This document shows positions 16,435-25,166 of a DNA stretch of 64,000 bases, one piece after another. The translations under genes were made by a program, and so were the position numbers. Position 1 is the stretch's first letter; every line of letters starts with the position of its first letter. Below the pieces are notes generated by a model. It saw only the letters and a program-made list of their open reading frames with translations, made no database searches and had not been told where the DNA came from. Origin of the DNA: Cloacibacterium caeni (GTDB lineage: Bacteria > Bacteroidota > Bacteroidia > Flavobacteriales > Weeksellaceae); NCBI RefSeq assembly GCF_907163125.1, contig NZ_OU015319.1:2852001-2916000 (forward strand), given 5' to 3'.

Positions 16435-16470
16435 AAATTCCTTAAATGTAACGTTTAAGGAATTTTTTTG
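16435..16470 (+). terminator. Terminator of ppc
   Basis: AAATTCCTTAAA (16435-16446) and TTTAAGGAATTT (16454-16465) form a perfect 12-bp stem with a 7-nt loop, followed by T residues. Confidence 0.88.
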
Positions 16471-16512
16471 TTTAAAAATGGAGAAAAAGAACTCGTGAGT
16501 TCAATAAATTTT

Positions 16513-16538
16513 TATATTTGGTTAAACTAATAACCAAA
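16513..16538 (+). promoter_or_regulatory. comEC promoter with overlapping inverted repeat
   Basis: TATATTTG (16513-16520) is a good -7 element. It overlaps the inverted repeat TTTGGTTA (16517-16524) / TAACCAAA (16531-16538) with a 6-nt spacer, ending four nucleotides before the ATG. This may be an operator or a hairpin in the very short leader. Confidence 0.55.
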
Positions 16539-16542
16539 TTGT

Positions 16543-18318
16543 ATGAACAAGCAACCACTTTTGATTTTGTGGATTTGTTTTATTTTCGGGATTCTTATTT
16601 CCGAAAAGTTGAGTTTGTCAACGGTTTTAGTCCATGTATTTTTGAGTTTTAGCTTCCTATTTTTAGTTTTTAGCTTTTTAAAAATTCATTTTTTCTTCAA
16701 AATTAAAGATTTTGTATTGGCAATTTTCTTTTTGGGATTAGGTGTTTTCGCACATGAACTCCATAATAAAGAACAAGTTCTTCCAAATTTTCCTAGTTCT
16801 TCGGAAGTGGTTTTTACTTTGGATAAAAAGCTGAATTCCAACGAGAAAAATAAACGCTACGAAGTCAAAATTTTGAAAGTTAATGAGAAATCGGTTGATT
16901 TAGGCTTGGTTTTGTCGGTTCCAAAAGAAGAAAAGGAACTGGATTTCAAACATTTTTATAAAGCCGAAATTTATCTCAACAAAGTAAAAGCGAATGTGCA
17001 GGATTTTGGATTTGATTATCAAAAATATCTTGGTAGAAAGCAGATTTATTTTCAAGGATATGCTCCTAATTCTTTTCAAGTTGCGGAGAAAGAAAACCTT
17101 ACTTTGTCCGAAAAAATTAAACAAAAACGCTTAGAAATTTTGAAAAATATCGACAAAGCAAAACTTTCTGAAAAATCTAAAGAATTTACGAAAGGAATTA
17201 TATTGGCAGACCGAACAGAAATGGACCGAGAAACGGTAGAAGATTTTAGCAAATCTGGATTGGTGCATATTTTGGCGATTTCAGGTTCGCACATGGCAAT
17301 TATTTTTTGGCTGATTTTACTGCTTTTGAAACCAATTTTTCCTGCAAATTTTAGAAATGTTCCGATTGTTATTTCTTTGATATTCATTTGGTTATTTGCA
17401 ATTTTTATAGATTTTGGAAGTTCTGTGATTCGTTCGTGTATTATGATTACAGCATATTATTTCTATGTTTTATTGCAACGGAAACCAGATTTGTTACATG
17501 CAATGGCGATTTCTGGTTTAGCGATTTTGATTTTTGATACAAATCAACTTTTTGATGTAGGATTTCAATTGAGTTTTATTGCGGTTTTCGGAATTTTTTG
17601 GCTCAATGAACCGATTTTGAAATATTTGCCAAAGCCTAAAAATAATGTTCAGAATTTTTTGGTGAATGTAATTTCGATTAGTATTGCTGCGCAATTGGCG
17701 ACTTTACCATTGGTTATTTTTTATTTTCATCAATATTCTCTGATTTCGGTTATTGCGAATCTGGTGGTGATTCCTTTTTCTGAAGTAATTATCGTTTTTG
17801 CATTGTTGATGACCATTTTGTTGGGTTTTGGCTTCGAAATTTCTTGGTTAAATGCTCTTTACGATTCTGGAGTTCAACTGGTTTTGAAAGTGATTCATTT
17901 TTTCGCAAGCCTTGATGTTTTCTTCTTTAAAAACATACCAATGCATTGGTCAGAAGTCATCGTTCTTTTTCTTATGATTTATTTTTTGAGGAAATTTTTA
18001 ACACGTCATCATTTAAAATCACTCATCAAAGTAGGATTTTTGGTCATTTTATTTTTAATGCTTAGAATAGGATTTAACTACTATGAAAATTCTCAATCTG
18101 AAATCTTAGTACACGAATTTTTTAAAGAAAAAATAATTTCTGTTAAAGAAAAAGATAAAGTAGTCTTTTTTGTGAAAAATTCTAAAAATTTAGAAAAGCA
18201 GAAAAAGTACATCATAGAGCCTTATTTGGTTGCTAGAAGAGTGAATGATTTTAAAATTGTATTTGTTCCTCAAAATGTAAAATCTATAGTCATAAATAAG
18301 AAAAATTATAGACTATAA
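16543..18318 (+). CDS. ComEC/Rec2 family DNA-uptake channel protein
   Basis: Polytopic inner-membrane protein that forms the channel for single-stranded DNA entering the cytoplasm in natural transformation. The 591-residue protein has an N-terminal two-helix segment and soluble OB-like DUF4131 part (about residues 30-180), then the competence domain with the family stretch GLVHILAISGSHMAIIFW (about 241-258) and many membrane helices. The C-terminal metallo-beta-lactamase domain found in Bacillus ComEC is absent; only a short tail of about 90 residues follows the last helix. Whether the strain is transformable is not known. Stands alone between a terminator and the sdh promoter. Confidence 0.88.
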   Translation: MNKQPLLILWICFIFGILISEKLSLSTVLVHVFLSFSFLFLVFSFLKIHFFFKIKDFVLAIFFLGLGVFAHELHNKEQVLPNFPSSSEVVFTLDKKLNSNEKNKRYEVKILKVNEKSVDLGLVLSVPKEEKELDFKHFYKAEIYLNKVKANVQDFGFDYQKYLGRKQIYFQGYAPNSFQVAEKENLTLSEKIKQKRLEILKNIDKAKLSEKSKEFTKGIILADRTEMDRETVEDFSKSGLVHILAISGSHMAIIFWLILLLLKPIFPANFRNVPIVISLIFIWLFAIFIDFGSSVIRSCIMITAYYFYVLLQRKPDLLHAMAISGLAILIFDTNQLFDVGFQLSFIAVFGIFWLNEPILKYLPKPKNNVQNFLVNVISISIAAQLATLPLVIFYFHQYSLISVIANLVVIPFSEVIIVFALLMTILLGFGFEISWLNALYDSGVQLVLKVIHFFASLDVFFFKNIPMHWSEVIVLFLMIYFLRKFLTRHHLKSLIKVGFLVILFLMLRIGFNYYENSQSEILVHEFFKEKIISVKEKDKVVFFVKNSKNLEKQKKYIIEPYLVARRVNDFKIVFVPQNVKSIVINKKNYRL

Positions 18319-18388
18319 TAATTTATTTAGAATAGTTATAAACTGAAAAACATGACATTTGTCATAGTTTCAAACGTTAACAAATTCT

Positions 18389-18396
18389 TAATTTTG
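18389..18396 (+). promoter_or_regulatory. Candidate -7 element for sdhCAB
   Basis: TAATTTTG fits TAnnTTTG, 26 nt before the sdhC ATG. Confidence 0.55.
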
Positions 18397-18422
18397 TGAA
18401 AATTCAAAAAAATAAATAAACA

Positions 18423-19085
18423 ATGGCAGGATTAACTCAATCTACAATTGGTAGAAAGTTTTTAATGGCGCTTTCAGCAATGTTTTTGCTTGTCTTTTTG
18501 TTGATTCACTTGTCGGTAAATTTACTATCGATATTTAGTGAAGATGCATTTAACACAGCGTCTCATTTTATGGGATACAATCCTTTAATACAATTTGTGT
18601 TGCAGCCGGTTTTAGTAGCGGGTGTAATCTTTCACTTTGTAATGGGCTTCGTTTTAGAAATGAAAAACAAAAACGCAAGACCAGTAAAGTATGCTGTAGC
18701 AAATAACAGCGGAAATTCTAGTTGGTCTTCTAGAAATATGATTATTTCTGGAGCAGTAATTTTAGCTTTCTTAGGACTGCATATGTATGATTTCTGGATG
18801 CATGAGATGAATTATAAGTATGTAGAAGCTCTATCAATCAATGAAACAAGATATTGGGAAGAGTTACATGCTAAGTTTGCAGATTTATGGAGAGTGATTT
18901 TTTATGCAGTTTCTTTTGTTTTATTAGGATTGCACTTATCACACGGTTTCCAATCATCATTCCAATCGATTGGAGCTAGACATCCTAAGTATTTAAAATG
19001 TGTAAACACTTTAGGAACTTGGTATTCTATTTTAATTCCGCTAGGATTTATCATAGTAGCTGTATTTCATTTCGTAACTCAATAA
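18423..19085 (+). CDS. sdhC: Succinate dehydrogenase cytochrome b558 subunit
   Basis: Membrane anchor of complex II that passes electrons to menaquinone. The 220-residue protein has five predicted transmembrane helices and is of the single-anchor-subunit type (b558 family, as in Bacillus and Wolinella), not the SdhC/SdhD pair. His residues within helices (for example in [39 protein letters not shown]) are the likely ligands of two hemes b. The start [19 protein letters not shown] is typical for Bacteroidota. It is followed by sdhA after 13 nt. Confidence 0.94.
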   Translation: MAGLTQSTIGRKFLMALSAMFLLVFLLIHLSVNLLSIFSEDAFNTASHFMGYNPLIQFVLQPVLVAGVIFHFVMGFVLEMKNKNARPVKYAVANNSGNSSWSSRNMIISGAVILAFLGLHMYDFWMHEMNYKYVEALSINETRYWEELHAKFADLWRVIFYAVSFVLLGLHLSHGFQSSFQSIGARHPKYLKCVNTLGTWYSILIPLGFIIVAVFHFVTQ

Positions 19086-19098
19086 TTTACATAATATT

Positions 19099-21111
19099 AT
19101 GAGCAAATTAGATTCAAAAATTCCAGCAGGTCCTTTAGCAGACAAATGGAAAAATCATAAAGCACACATGAATTTGGTTGCACCAAATAACCGTGATAAA
19201 ATAGATATTATTGTAGTAGGAACTGGTTTAGCTGGTGGTTCTGCTGCGGCAACTCTTGCAGAGCAAGGATATAATGTAAAAGCTTTTTGCTACCAAGATT
19301 CACCAAGAAGAGCGCACTCTATTGCAGCTCAAGGTGGTATTAATGCAGCTAAAAATTATCAAAATGATGGTGACTCTGTTTACAGATTATTCTATGACAC
19401 CATCAAAGGTGGAGATTATAGAGCAAGAGAAGCTAACGTACACAGATTAGCAGAAGTTTCTGCAAATATCATTGACCAATGTGTAGCACAAGGTGTTCCT
19501 TTTGGTAGAGAATACGGCGGTCAGTTAGATAACCGTTCTTTCGGTGGAACTCAGGTGAAGAGAACTTTCTACGCAAAAGGTCAAACAGGTCAGCAATTAC
19601 TATTAGGTGCATATTCTGCAATGAGCCGTCAAATCGGTAAAGGTAGAATTAAAATGTACAACCGTCACGAAATGATGGACTTAGTAATGGTAGATGGTAA
19701 AGCTAGAGGTATTATCGCAAGAAACTTAGTAACAGGAGAAATCGAAAGACATTCTGCTCACGCTGTAGTGATTGCTTCTGGTGGTTACGGAAACGTATAT
19801 TTCCTTTCTACTAACGCGATGGGTTCTAACGTTTCTGCAGCTTGGAAAATTCACAAAAAAGGAGCGTATTTCGCAAATCCTTGTTTCGTACAGATTCACC
19901 CAACTTGTATTCCAGTTCACGGAACACAACAGTCTAAACTGACTCTGATGTCTGAATCTCTTAGAAACTCTGGAAGAATTTGGGTTCCTAAAAAATTAGA
20001 AGATGCTCAAGCAATCAGAGAAGGAAAACTTAGACCAGAAAGTATAAAAGAAGAAGATAGAGATTACTATTTAGAAAGAAGATATCCTGCATTCGGTAAC
20101 TTAGTACCTAGAGACGTAGCTTCTAGAGCTGCTAAAGAAAGATGTGATGCTGGTTTCGGAATCGAAAATAATGATACTAAAGAAGGTGTATTCTTAGATT
20201 TCTCTACAGAAATTATGAAAAAAGGTAGAGAAGCAGCGACTGAGAAAAATATTCACAATCCTTCTGAACAACAAATATATGCTTTGGGTAAAAAATGGGT
20301 GGAAGAAAAATACGGAAACCTATTCCAAATGTATGAGAAAATTACAGCAGACGATCCATACGTAACTCCTATGAAAATTTATCCTGCAGTTCACTATACC
20401 ATGGGAGGAGTTTGGGTAGATTATAACTTAATGAGTACTATTCCTGGTTGTTTCGTAATTGGTGAGGCTAATTTCTCAGACCACGGAGCAAACAGATTAG
20501 GAGCTTCTGCTTTAATGCAAGGTTTAGCAGACGGTTATTTCGTATTGCCTTACACGATTGCAGATTATCTTTCTGCAGATATCAGAACAGGACAAATTCC
20601 TACCAATTCTTCAGAATTTGAAGCTGCTGAAAAAGAAATTAAAGATAAAGTAAACTTCTTCTTAACCAATAAAGGAACTCATTCTGTAGACTACTTCCAC
20701 AAAAAACTAGGAAACGTAATGTGGAACAAAGTAGGTATGGGTAGAACTCCAGAAGGTTTAGCAGAAGCAATTAAAGAAATAGAAGAAATCAGAAACGATT
20801 TCTGGAAAAATGTAAAAGTTCCTGGCGAAGCAGATGGAATGAATACAGAACTTGAAAAAGCATTCAGAGTGGCAGATTTCTTAGAACTGGGTCAATTAAT
20901 GGCGAAAGATGCTCTCGAAAGAAAAGAATCTTGTGGAGGACATTTCCGTTGGGATCACGCTACTCCAGAAGGTGAAGCAGAAAGAGATGACGAGAACTAC
21001 AAATATGTAGCAGCTTGGGAATACAAAGGTGATGATATCAACGCCGAAGTATTGCACAAAGAAGAATTGGTGTACGAGAATATTGAAGTGAAAACGAGAA
21101 GTTATAAATAA
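19099..21111 (+). CDS. sdhA: Succinate dehydrogenase/fumarate reductase flavoprotein subunit
   Basis: Catalytic subunit of complex II, oxidising succinate to fumarate with covalent FAD on the cytoplasmic side. The 670-residue protein shows the dinucleotide fold [20 protein letters not shown], the covalent flavin site [18 protein letters not shown] with His, and the substrate-site stretches HPTCIPVHG and [18 protein letters not shown]. The size is that of the b558-type complexes, longer than E. coli SdhA. Codon use is less AT-biased than most neighbours, as expected for a highly expressed gene. Middle gene of sdhCAB. Confidence 0.97.
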   Translation: MSKLDSKIPAGPLADKWKNHKAHMNLVAPNNRDKIDIIVVGTGLAGGSAAATLAEQGYNVKAFCYQDSPRRAHSIAAQGGINAAKNYQNDGDSVYRLFYDTIKGGDYRAREANVHRLAEVSANIIDQCVAQGVPFGREYGGQLDNRSFGGTQVKRTFYAKGQTGQQLLLGAYSAMSRQIGKGRIKMYNRHEMMDLVMVDGKARGIIARNLVTGEIERHSAHAVVIASGGYGNVYFLSTNAMGSNVSAAWKIHKKGAYFANPCFVQIHPTCIPVHGTQQSKLTLMSESLRNSGRIWVPKKLEDAQAIREGKLRPESIKEEDRDYYLERRYPAFGNLVPRDVASRAAKERCDAGFGIENNDTKEGVFLDFSTEIMKKGREAATEKNIHNPSEQQIYALGKKWVEEKYGNLFQMYEKITADDPYVTPMKIYPAVHYTMGGVWVDYNLMSTIPGCFVIGEANFSDHGANRLGASALMQGLADGYFVLPYTIADYLSADIRTGQIPTNSSEFEAAEKEIKDKVNFFLTNKGTHSVDYFHKKLGNVMWNKVGMGRTPEGLAEAIKEIEEIRNDFWKNVKVPGEADGMNTELEKAFRVADFLELGQLMAKDALERKESCGGHFRWDHATPEGEAERDDENYKYVAAWEYKGDDINAEVLHKEELVYENIEVKTRSYK

Positions 21112-21133
21112 TCTCCATAAAATAATTTAAAAA

Positions 21134-21904
21134 ATGAGTGCAAAAAAAGGATTAAACCTGACTCTAAAAATTTGGAGACAGAAAAATAATAAATCAAAAG
21201 GTCAGTTCGAGACCTACAAAATATCAGATGTTTCTACGGATTCTTCTTTCCTTGAAATGCTAGATATGCTAAACGAACAATTGGTAAATAACGGAAGCGA
21301 ACCAGTAGCATTCGACCACGATTGTAGAGAAGGAATCTGCGGTATGTGTTCATTGTACATTAATGGTAGAGCTCACGGTCCAGATACAGGAATCACAACT
21401 TGCCAATTGCACATGAGAATGTTCAAAGATGGCGAAACTATCACTATTGAACCTTGGAGAAGTGCTGCGTTCCCAGTAATCAAAGACTTGGTAGTAGACA
21501 GAAGCGCATTTGACAGAATTATGGCTGCAGGAGGTTTCGTTTCTGTAAATACTTCAGGAAATACACTTGATGCAAACGCAATCCCAGTTCCAAAAGAAGA
21601 TGCAGATAAAGCAATGGATGCAGCAGCTTGTATTGGTTGTGGAGCTTGTGTAGCAACTTGTAAAAATGGTTCTGCTATGCTATTTGTAGGTGCTAAAGTT
21701 TCTCAGTTTGCTCTTTTACCACAAGGTAGAGTAGAAGCGAAGAGAAGAGTACTGAACATGGTAAAACAAATGGACGAAGAAGGCTTCGGTAACTGTTCTA
21801 ACACAGGTGCTTGCGAAGTAGAATGTCCTAAAGGAATTTCTCTAGAAAACATCGCTAGAATGAACAGAGAATTTCTTGCGGCTCAATTTACTACAGTAGA
21901 TTAA
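21134..21904 (+). CDS. sdhB: Succinate dehydrogenase/fumarate reductase iron-sulfur subunit
   Basis: Electron-transfer subunit of complex II carrying three iron-sulfur clusters between SdhA and SdhC. The 256-residue protein has the plant-type ferredoxin motif [20 protein letters not shown] (2Fe-2S) and two C-terminal ferredoxin-type motifs, [15 protein letters not shown] and [15 protein letters not shown], for the 4Fe-4S and 3Fe-4S clusters. Last gene of sdhCAB, 22 nt after sdhA and followed by a strong terminator. Confidence 0.97.
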   Translation: MSAKKGLNLTLKIWRQKNNKSKGQFETYKISDVSTDSSFLEMLDMLNEQLVNNGSEPVAFDHDCREGICGMCSLYINGRAHGPDTGITTCQLHMRMFKDGETITIEPWRSAAFPVIKDLVVDRSAFDRIMAAGGFVSVNTSGNTLDANAIPVPKEDADKAMDAAACIGCGACVATCKNGSAMLFVGAKVSQFALLPQGRVEAKRRVLNMVKQMDEEGFGNCSNTGACEVECPKGISLENIARMNREFLAAQFTTVD

Positions 21905-21925
21905 CCTTATCAATGAAATAATTTA

Positions 21926-21956
21926 AAAATCACCTCTTTCTTTGAGGTGATTTTTC
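21926..21956 (+). terminator. Terminator of sdhCAB
   Basis: AAAATCACCTC (21926-21936) pairs with GAGGTGATTTT (21944-21954), a perfect 11-bp stem followed by T residues. Confidence 0.9.
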
Positions 21957-22009
21957 GTTAAAACTTTCCCAAAACACAAAGTTTTTTTCTGCAAATAAAA
22001 CTAAAAGTA

Positions 22010-22017
22010 TATTTTTG
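22010..22017 (+). promoter_or_regulatory. Candidate -7 element
   Basis: TATTTTTG fits TAnnTTTG and lies 34 nt before the ATG at 22052. Confidence 0.5.
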
Positions 22018-22051
22018 CGTGATTAAAAACAAAAACAACTTTTTTAAAGAA

Positions 22052-23554
22052 ATGAAAAAATATTTTTTATTATTCTTATTCTCCATTTTAATGCTATCAT
22101 GTTCTAAAGGTGGCAAAGTAACTATAAATGGTAAAGTGACTAATGGCTCACCATTAGAAAGATTAGAAATTATAGATGCTTCAGGAATTGCAACTTTACC
22201 GCTTGCTAATTTTGGTGTAGATGCCAAAGGAAATTTCTCAGAAACTATAGAAATTCCTAGAGATGGAGTTTATGTAATTACTTATGGTGGGAACACTGGT
22301 TTCCTTTATCTAAAAGGTGGTGATCAAGTAAATCTTGATTTTGAAGCGATGCTTTTCCCTCAAGGAATGAAAATTACTGGTGATGCTAAAGGAAATACAG
22401 AATACTTAATGGAATCTCAGCAATTCATTAACCAATATATGTCTAAATTAGACCAATCTGTTATTTCTAAAAAAGAAGAAGATTTCCTAAAAGAATTAGA
22501 AAAATATAAAGGTGATATTACCAAAAAAATGGATGAAATCGCTAAGGTTAAAAAACCAGACAGCGATGTAGAAAAATTCAATAAAAGAGAACTAGATGTA
22601 ACCTTATTGATGATTTCTTCTCAGTACGAAAGCATGCATGGTCCAGCTACCAATGATCCTAAATATAAAGCAGGAGCTAAATTGTTAGATTTCCAGAAAG
22701 GTCTAGAAAACGAAAGCTATGTAGAAGATATGCCTAATTACAGAAACTACGTTATCAGTAAATTAAGTGCAGGTTTCCAAAAATTCTTCGAAGGACAAAA
22801 GAATGCTGCTCCTACTTCTAATGTGCAAATGTTCTCTAAATTCTTAGATACACAAAAAGATGTTTCAGATAAAACTAAAGAATATCTTCTTGCTGCGGTA
22901 GCTGCTCAATATGATTTAAGAGAGCCTGCTAATCCTAAATTACAAGAAGTTTTCAAATTTTTAGATACTAAAATCAAAAATTCTGCAATCAAATCTGAGT
23001 TGAAAAATTTAGAAGAAGCAATTTACGGAATTGAGCAAGGAACTGATGTTTCTGGTTTAAGTTTAGTAAAACAAGATGGCAGTAAAATAACTTTAGCAGA
23101 TCTTAAAGGAAAACCTACAGCATTAGTGTTCTACGCTTCTTGGAATCCTTACATTACGGAAAGCACAATGCCAGTTCTTAAAGAAATGGTGAAATTCTAT
23201 GGTTCAAAAATGAATTTTGCTTTCATTAATTTAGATGATACTCAAGACCAATTCGTGAAAACTTCTAAAGCGATGTTTACAGGGATTCAAGGAAACAATT
23301 ATTATGCAACTGGTGGCATGAAATCTGAAGTTGCTAAGAAATTTGCAGTATACGGATTTAAAATGCCAAGTTTCATCATCATTGATAAAGACGGTAAAAT
23401 TTCTAGTAAAACTTACTTAAATATCGCAGACCCAGCTCTAGTAGATGGATTGAACAAAGCTTCTGGTTTACAAGCTCCAACTGGAATTCCTCAAACTCCA
23501 GAAATGATGGCTCCACCAACTGAGCATTCTGCAAATGATGGTCACGGTCACTAA
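22052..23554 (+). CDS. TlpA-like thioredoxin-fold lipoprotein lacking the CxxC motif
   Basis: Predicted 500-residue lipoprotein. ATG 22052 gives a signal peptide with lipobox LMLSC (Cys at about residue 18). A DUF4369-like beta domain follows (about 22-120: GKVTINGKVTNGSPLERLEI), then a long helical middle region and a C-terminal TlpA/AhpC-like redoxin domain (about 340-475). The position where redoxins carry WCxxC reads WNPYI (residues 364-368), so both catalytic Cys are missing and thiol oxidoreductase activity is unlikely. The tail is Pro- and His-rich (HSANDGHGH). It may be a scaffold or binding domain. Monocistronic. Confidence 0.85.
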   Translation: MKKYFLLFLFSILMLSCSKGGKVTINGKVTNGSPLERLEIIDASGIATLPLANFGVDAKGNFSETIEIPRDGVYVITYGGNTGFLYLKGGDQVNLDFEAMLFPQGMKITGDAKGNTEYLMESQQFINQYMSKLDQSVISKKEEDFLKELEKYKGDITKKMDEIAKVKKPDSDVEKFNKRELDVTLLMISSQYESMHGPATNDPKYKAGAKLLDFQKGLENESYVEDMPNYRNYVISKLSAGFQKFFEGQKNAAPTSNVQMFSKFLDTQKDVSDKTKEYLLAAVAAQYDLREPANPKLQEVFKFLDTKIKNSAIKSELKNLEEAIYGIEQGTDVSGLSLVKQDGSKITLADLKGKPTALVFYASWNPYITESTMPVLKEMVKFYGSKMNFAFINLDDTQDQFVKTSKAMFTGIQGNNYYATGGMKSEVAKKFAVYGFKMPSFIIIDKDGKISSKTYLNIADPALVDGLNKASGLQAPTGIPQTPEMMAPPTEHSANDGHGH

Positions 23555-23577
23555 AAAAAGATAAAAATATCATATCA

Positions 23578-23605
23578 AAAAGCGGACTTTAGTCCGCTTT
23601 TTATT
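23578..23605 (+). terminator. Terminator
   Basis: AAAAGCGGACT (23578-23588) and AGTCCGCTTTT (23591-23601), perfect 11-bp stem with a 2-nt loop, then T residues. Confidence 0.88.
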
Positions 23606-23656
23606 TTTCAATAGACATCAAATCAACAATCACTCTGAAAATTAGTTTTAAAACAT

Positions 23657-23664
23657 TAATTTTG
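23657..23664 (+). promoter_or_regulatory. Candidate -7 element for rlmD
   Basis: TAATTTTG fits TAnnTTTG and ends seven nucleotides before the ATG, implying a very short or absent leader. Confidence 0.5.
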
Positions 23665-23671
23665 CAACGTT

Positions 23672-25081
23672 ATGAGTAAGAAAAAGAAAAACATTATTTT
23701 AGAAAATATTAAATTAATTACTGCTGGTGCAAAAGGTGTAGCCGTAGGAAAAACTGAAGAAGGGAAAACAGTTTTAATTTCTGGTGCGGTTCCGGGTGAT
23801 GTAGTAAATGCCAGAGTGAAAAAATCTAAATCTAAATACTTCGAAGCAGAAGCCATAGAAATTTTAGAAAAATCACCTTACAGAGTTGAGCCGAAATGTA
23901 TTCATTTCGGAGTTTGTGGTGGTTGCAAATGGCAGAACCTTTCTTACCAAAAACAACTCGATTTCAAGCAAGAAGAAGTTTATAACAATATCAAACGAAT
24001 CGGAGGAATCGAAAATTTTGAAATCTTGCCAATTCTCGGTTCAGAGCAAGAATATTTCTACAGAAATAAAATGGAGTTTTCTTTTTCTAATGCTCGTTGG
24101 CTTACTCAATATGAAATCAGTTCCGAAGAAAATTTCGGTAATAAAGATGCTTTAGGATTCCATATTCCAGGAATGTGGAGTAAAATTTTAGATTTGCAAG
24201 AATGCTTCCTTCAAGAAGCACCATCTAATGATTTAAGATTAGCTGTAAGAAATTACGCCATCAAAAATGGTCTAGATTTCTTTGATGTAAGAAATCAAGA
24301 AGGCTTTTTGAGAACTTTAATGCTTCGTCAAAACTCGCAAGGCGAGTGGATGGTTTTATTCCAATTGTACAGAGAAGAGAAGGAAAACAGAGAACAATTA
24401 TTCGATTATATTTTAGAGAAATTCCCGCAAATCAAAACATTGGTATTTGCCATTAATCCGAAACAGAATGATTCTATTTATGATTTAGATGTGCAAACGT
24501 ATTTCGGCGAAGGTTTTATTTATGAAGAAATGGATGGGCTGAAATTTAAAATCGGACCAAAATCTTTCTTCCAAACCAATTATAAACAAGCGCTTAATTT
24601 GTACAGAAAAACACTAGAATTTGCAGAAATTTCTGAAAATGATGTAGTATACGATTTATATACAGGGACAGGAACGATTGCACAATATATTGCCAAAAAA
24701 GCAAAATACGTAATCGGAATCGAGTCGGTTCAGGAAGCAATTGATGCGGCAAAAGAACATGCTAAACTCAATGGTTTGGATAACTGTGAGTTTTATTGTG
24801 GTGACATGAAAGACGTTTTCACCGAAGAGTTTTTAGCTAATCATCCAAAACCAAATGTTTTGGTTACCGATCCGCCTAGAGACGGAATGCACCAAAAAGT
24901 GGTAGAACAAATTCTGAAAATAGCACCGCCTAAAATTGTCTATGTTAGCTGTAATTCTGCTACTCAAGCTAGAGATTTAGCACTGATGAAGGAACATTAT
25001 GATGTGGTGAAGATTTTGCCAGTAGATATGTTTCCGCAGACACATCACGTAGAAAATATAGCGCTATTAATAAAAAAATAA
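23672..25081 (+). CDS. rlmD: 23S rRNA (uracil-5-)-methyltransferase RlmD
   Basis: SAM-dependent enzyme methylating uridine in 23S rRNA (U1939 in E. coli numbering). The 469-residue protein has an N-terminal TRAM domain (about 10-65), an iron-sulfur cluster motif CIHFGVCGGCKWQNL with a fourth Cys in LQECFLQ, and a Rossmann methyltransferase domain with DLYTGTGTIAQYIA, TDPPRDGMHQKVV and the nucleophile loop VYVSCNSATQARDL. The iron-sulfur cluster favours RlmD over TrmA. DUF6452 and DUF6048, often near rlmD in Flavobacteriia, occur 2.8 kb downstream. Confidence 0.92.
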   Translation: MSKKKKNIILENIKLITAGAKGVAVGKTEEGKTVLISGAVPGDVVNARVKKSKSKYFEAEAIEILEKSPYRVEPKCIHFGVCGGCKWQNLSYQKQLDFKQEEVYNNIKRIGGIENFEILPILGSEQEYFYRNKMEFSFSNARWLTQYEISSEENFGNKDALGFHIPGMWSKILDLQECFLQEAPSNDLRLAVRNYAIKNGLDFFDVRNQEGFLRTLMLRQNSQGEWMVLFQLYREEKENREQLFDYILEKFPQIKTLVFAINPKQNDSIYDLDVQTYFGEGFIYEEMDGLKFKIGPKSFFQTNYKQALNLYRKTLEFAEISENDVVYDLYTGTGTIAQYIAKKAKYVIGIESVQEAIDAAKEHAKLNGLDNCEFYCGDMKDVFTEEFLANHPKPNVLVTDPPRDGMHQKVVEQILKIAPPKIVYVSCNSATQARDLALMKEHYDVVKILPVDMFPQTHHVENIALLIKK

Positions 25082-25083
25082 CT

Positions 25084-25120
25084 AAATTGGGGGTTCGAAA
25101 CAGAATCCTCAATTTTTTTA
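25084..25120 (+). terminator. Terminator of rlmD
   Basis: AAATTGGGG near 25084-25092 pairs with CCTCAATTT (25107-25115) with one mismatch, followed by T residues. Confidence 0.65.
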
Positions 25121-25166
25121 TCTTATAGTTGAGGTATTTTAACCAAATAAAAAATTAAAATATCGA

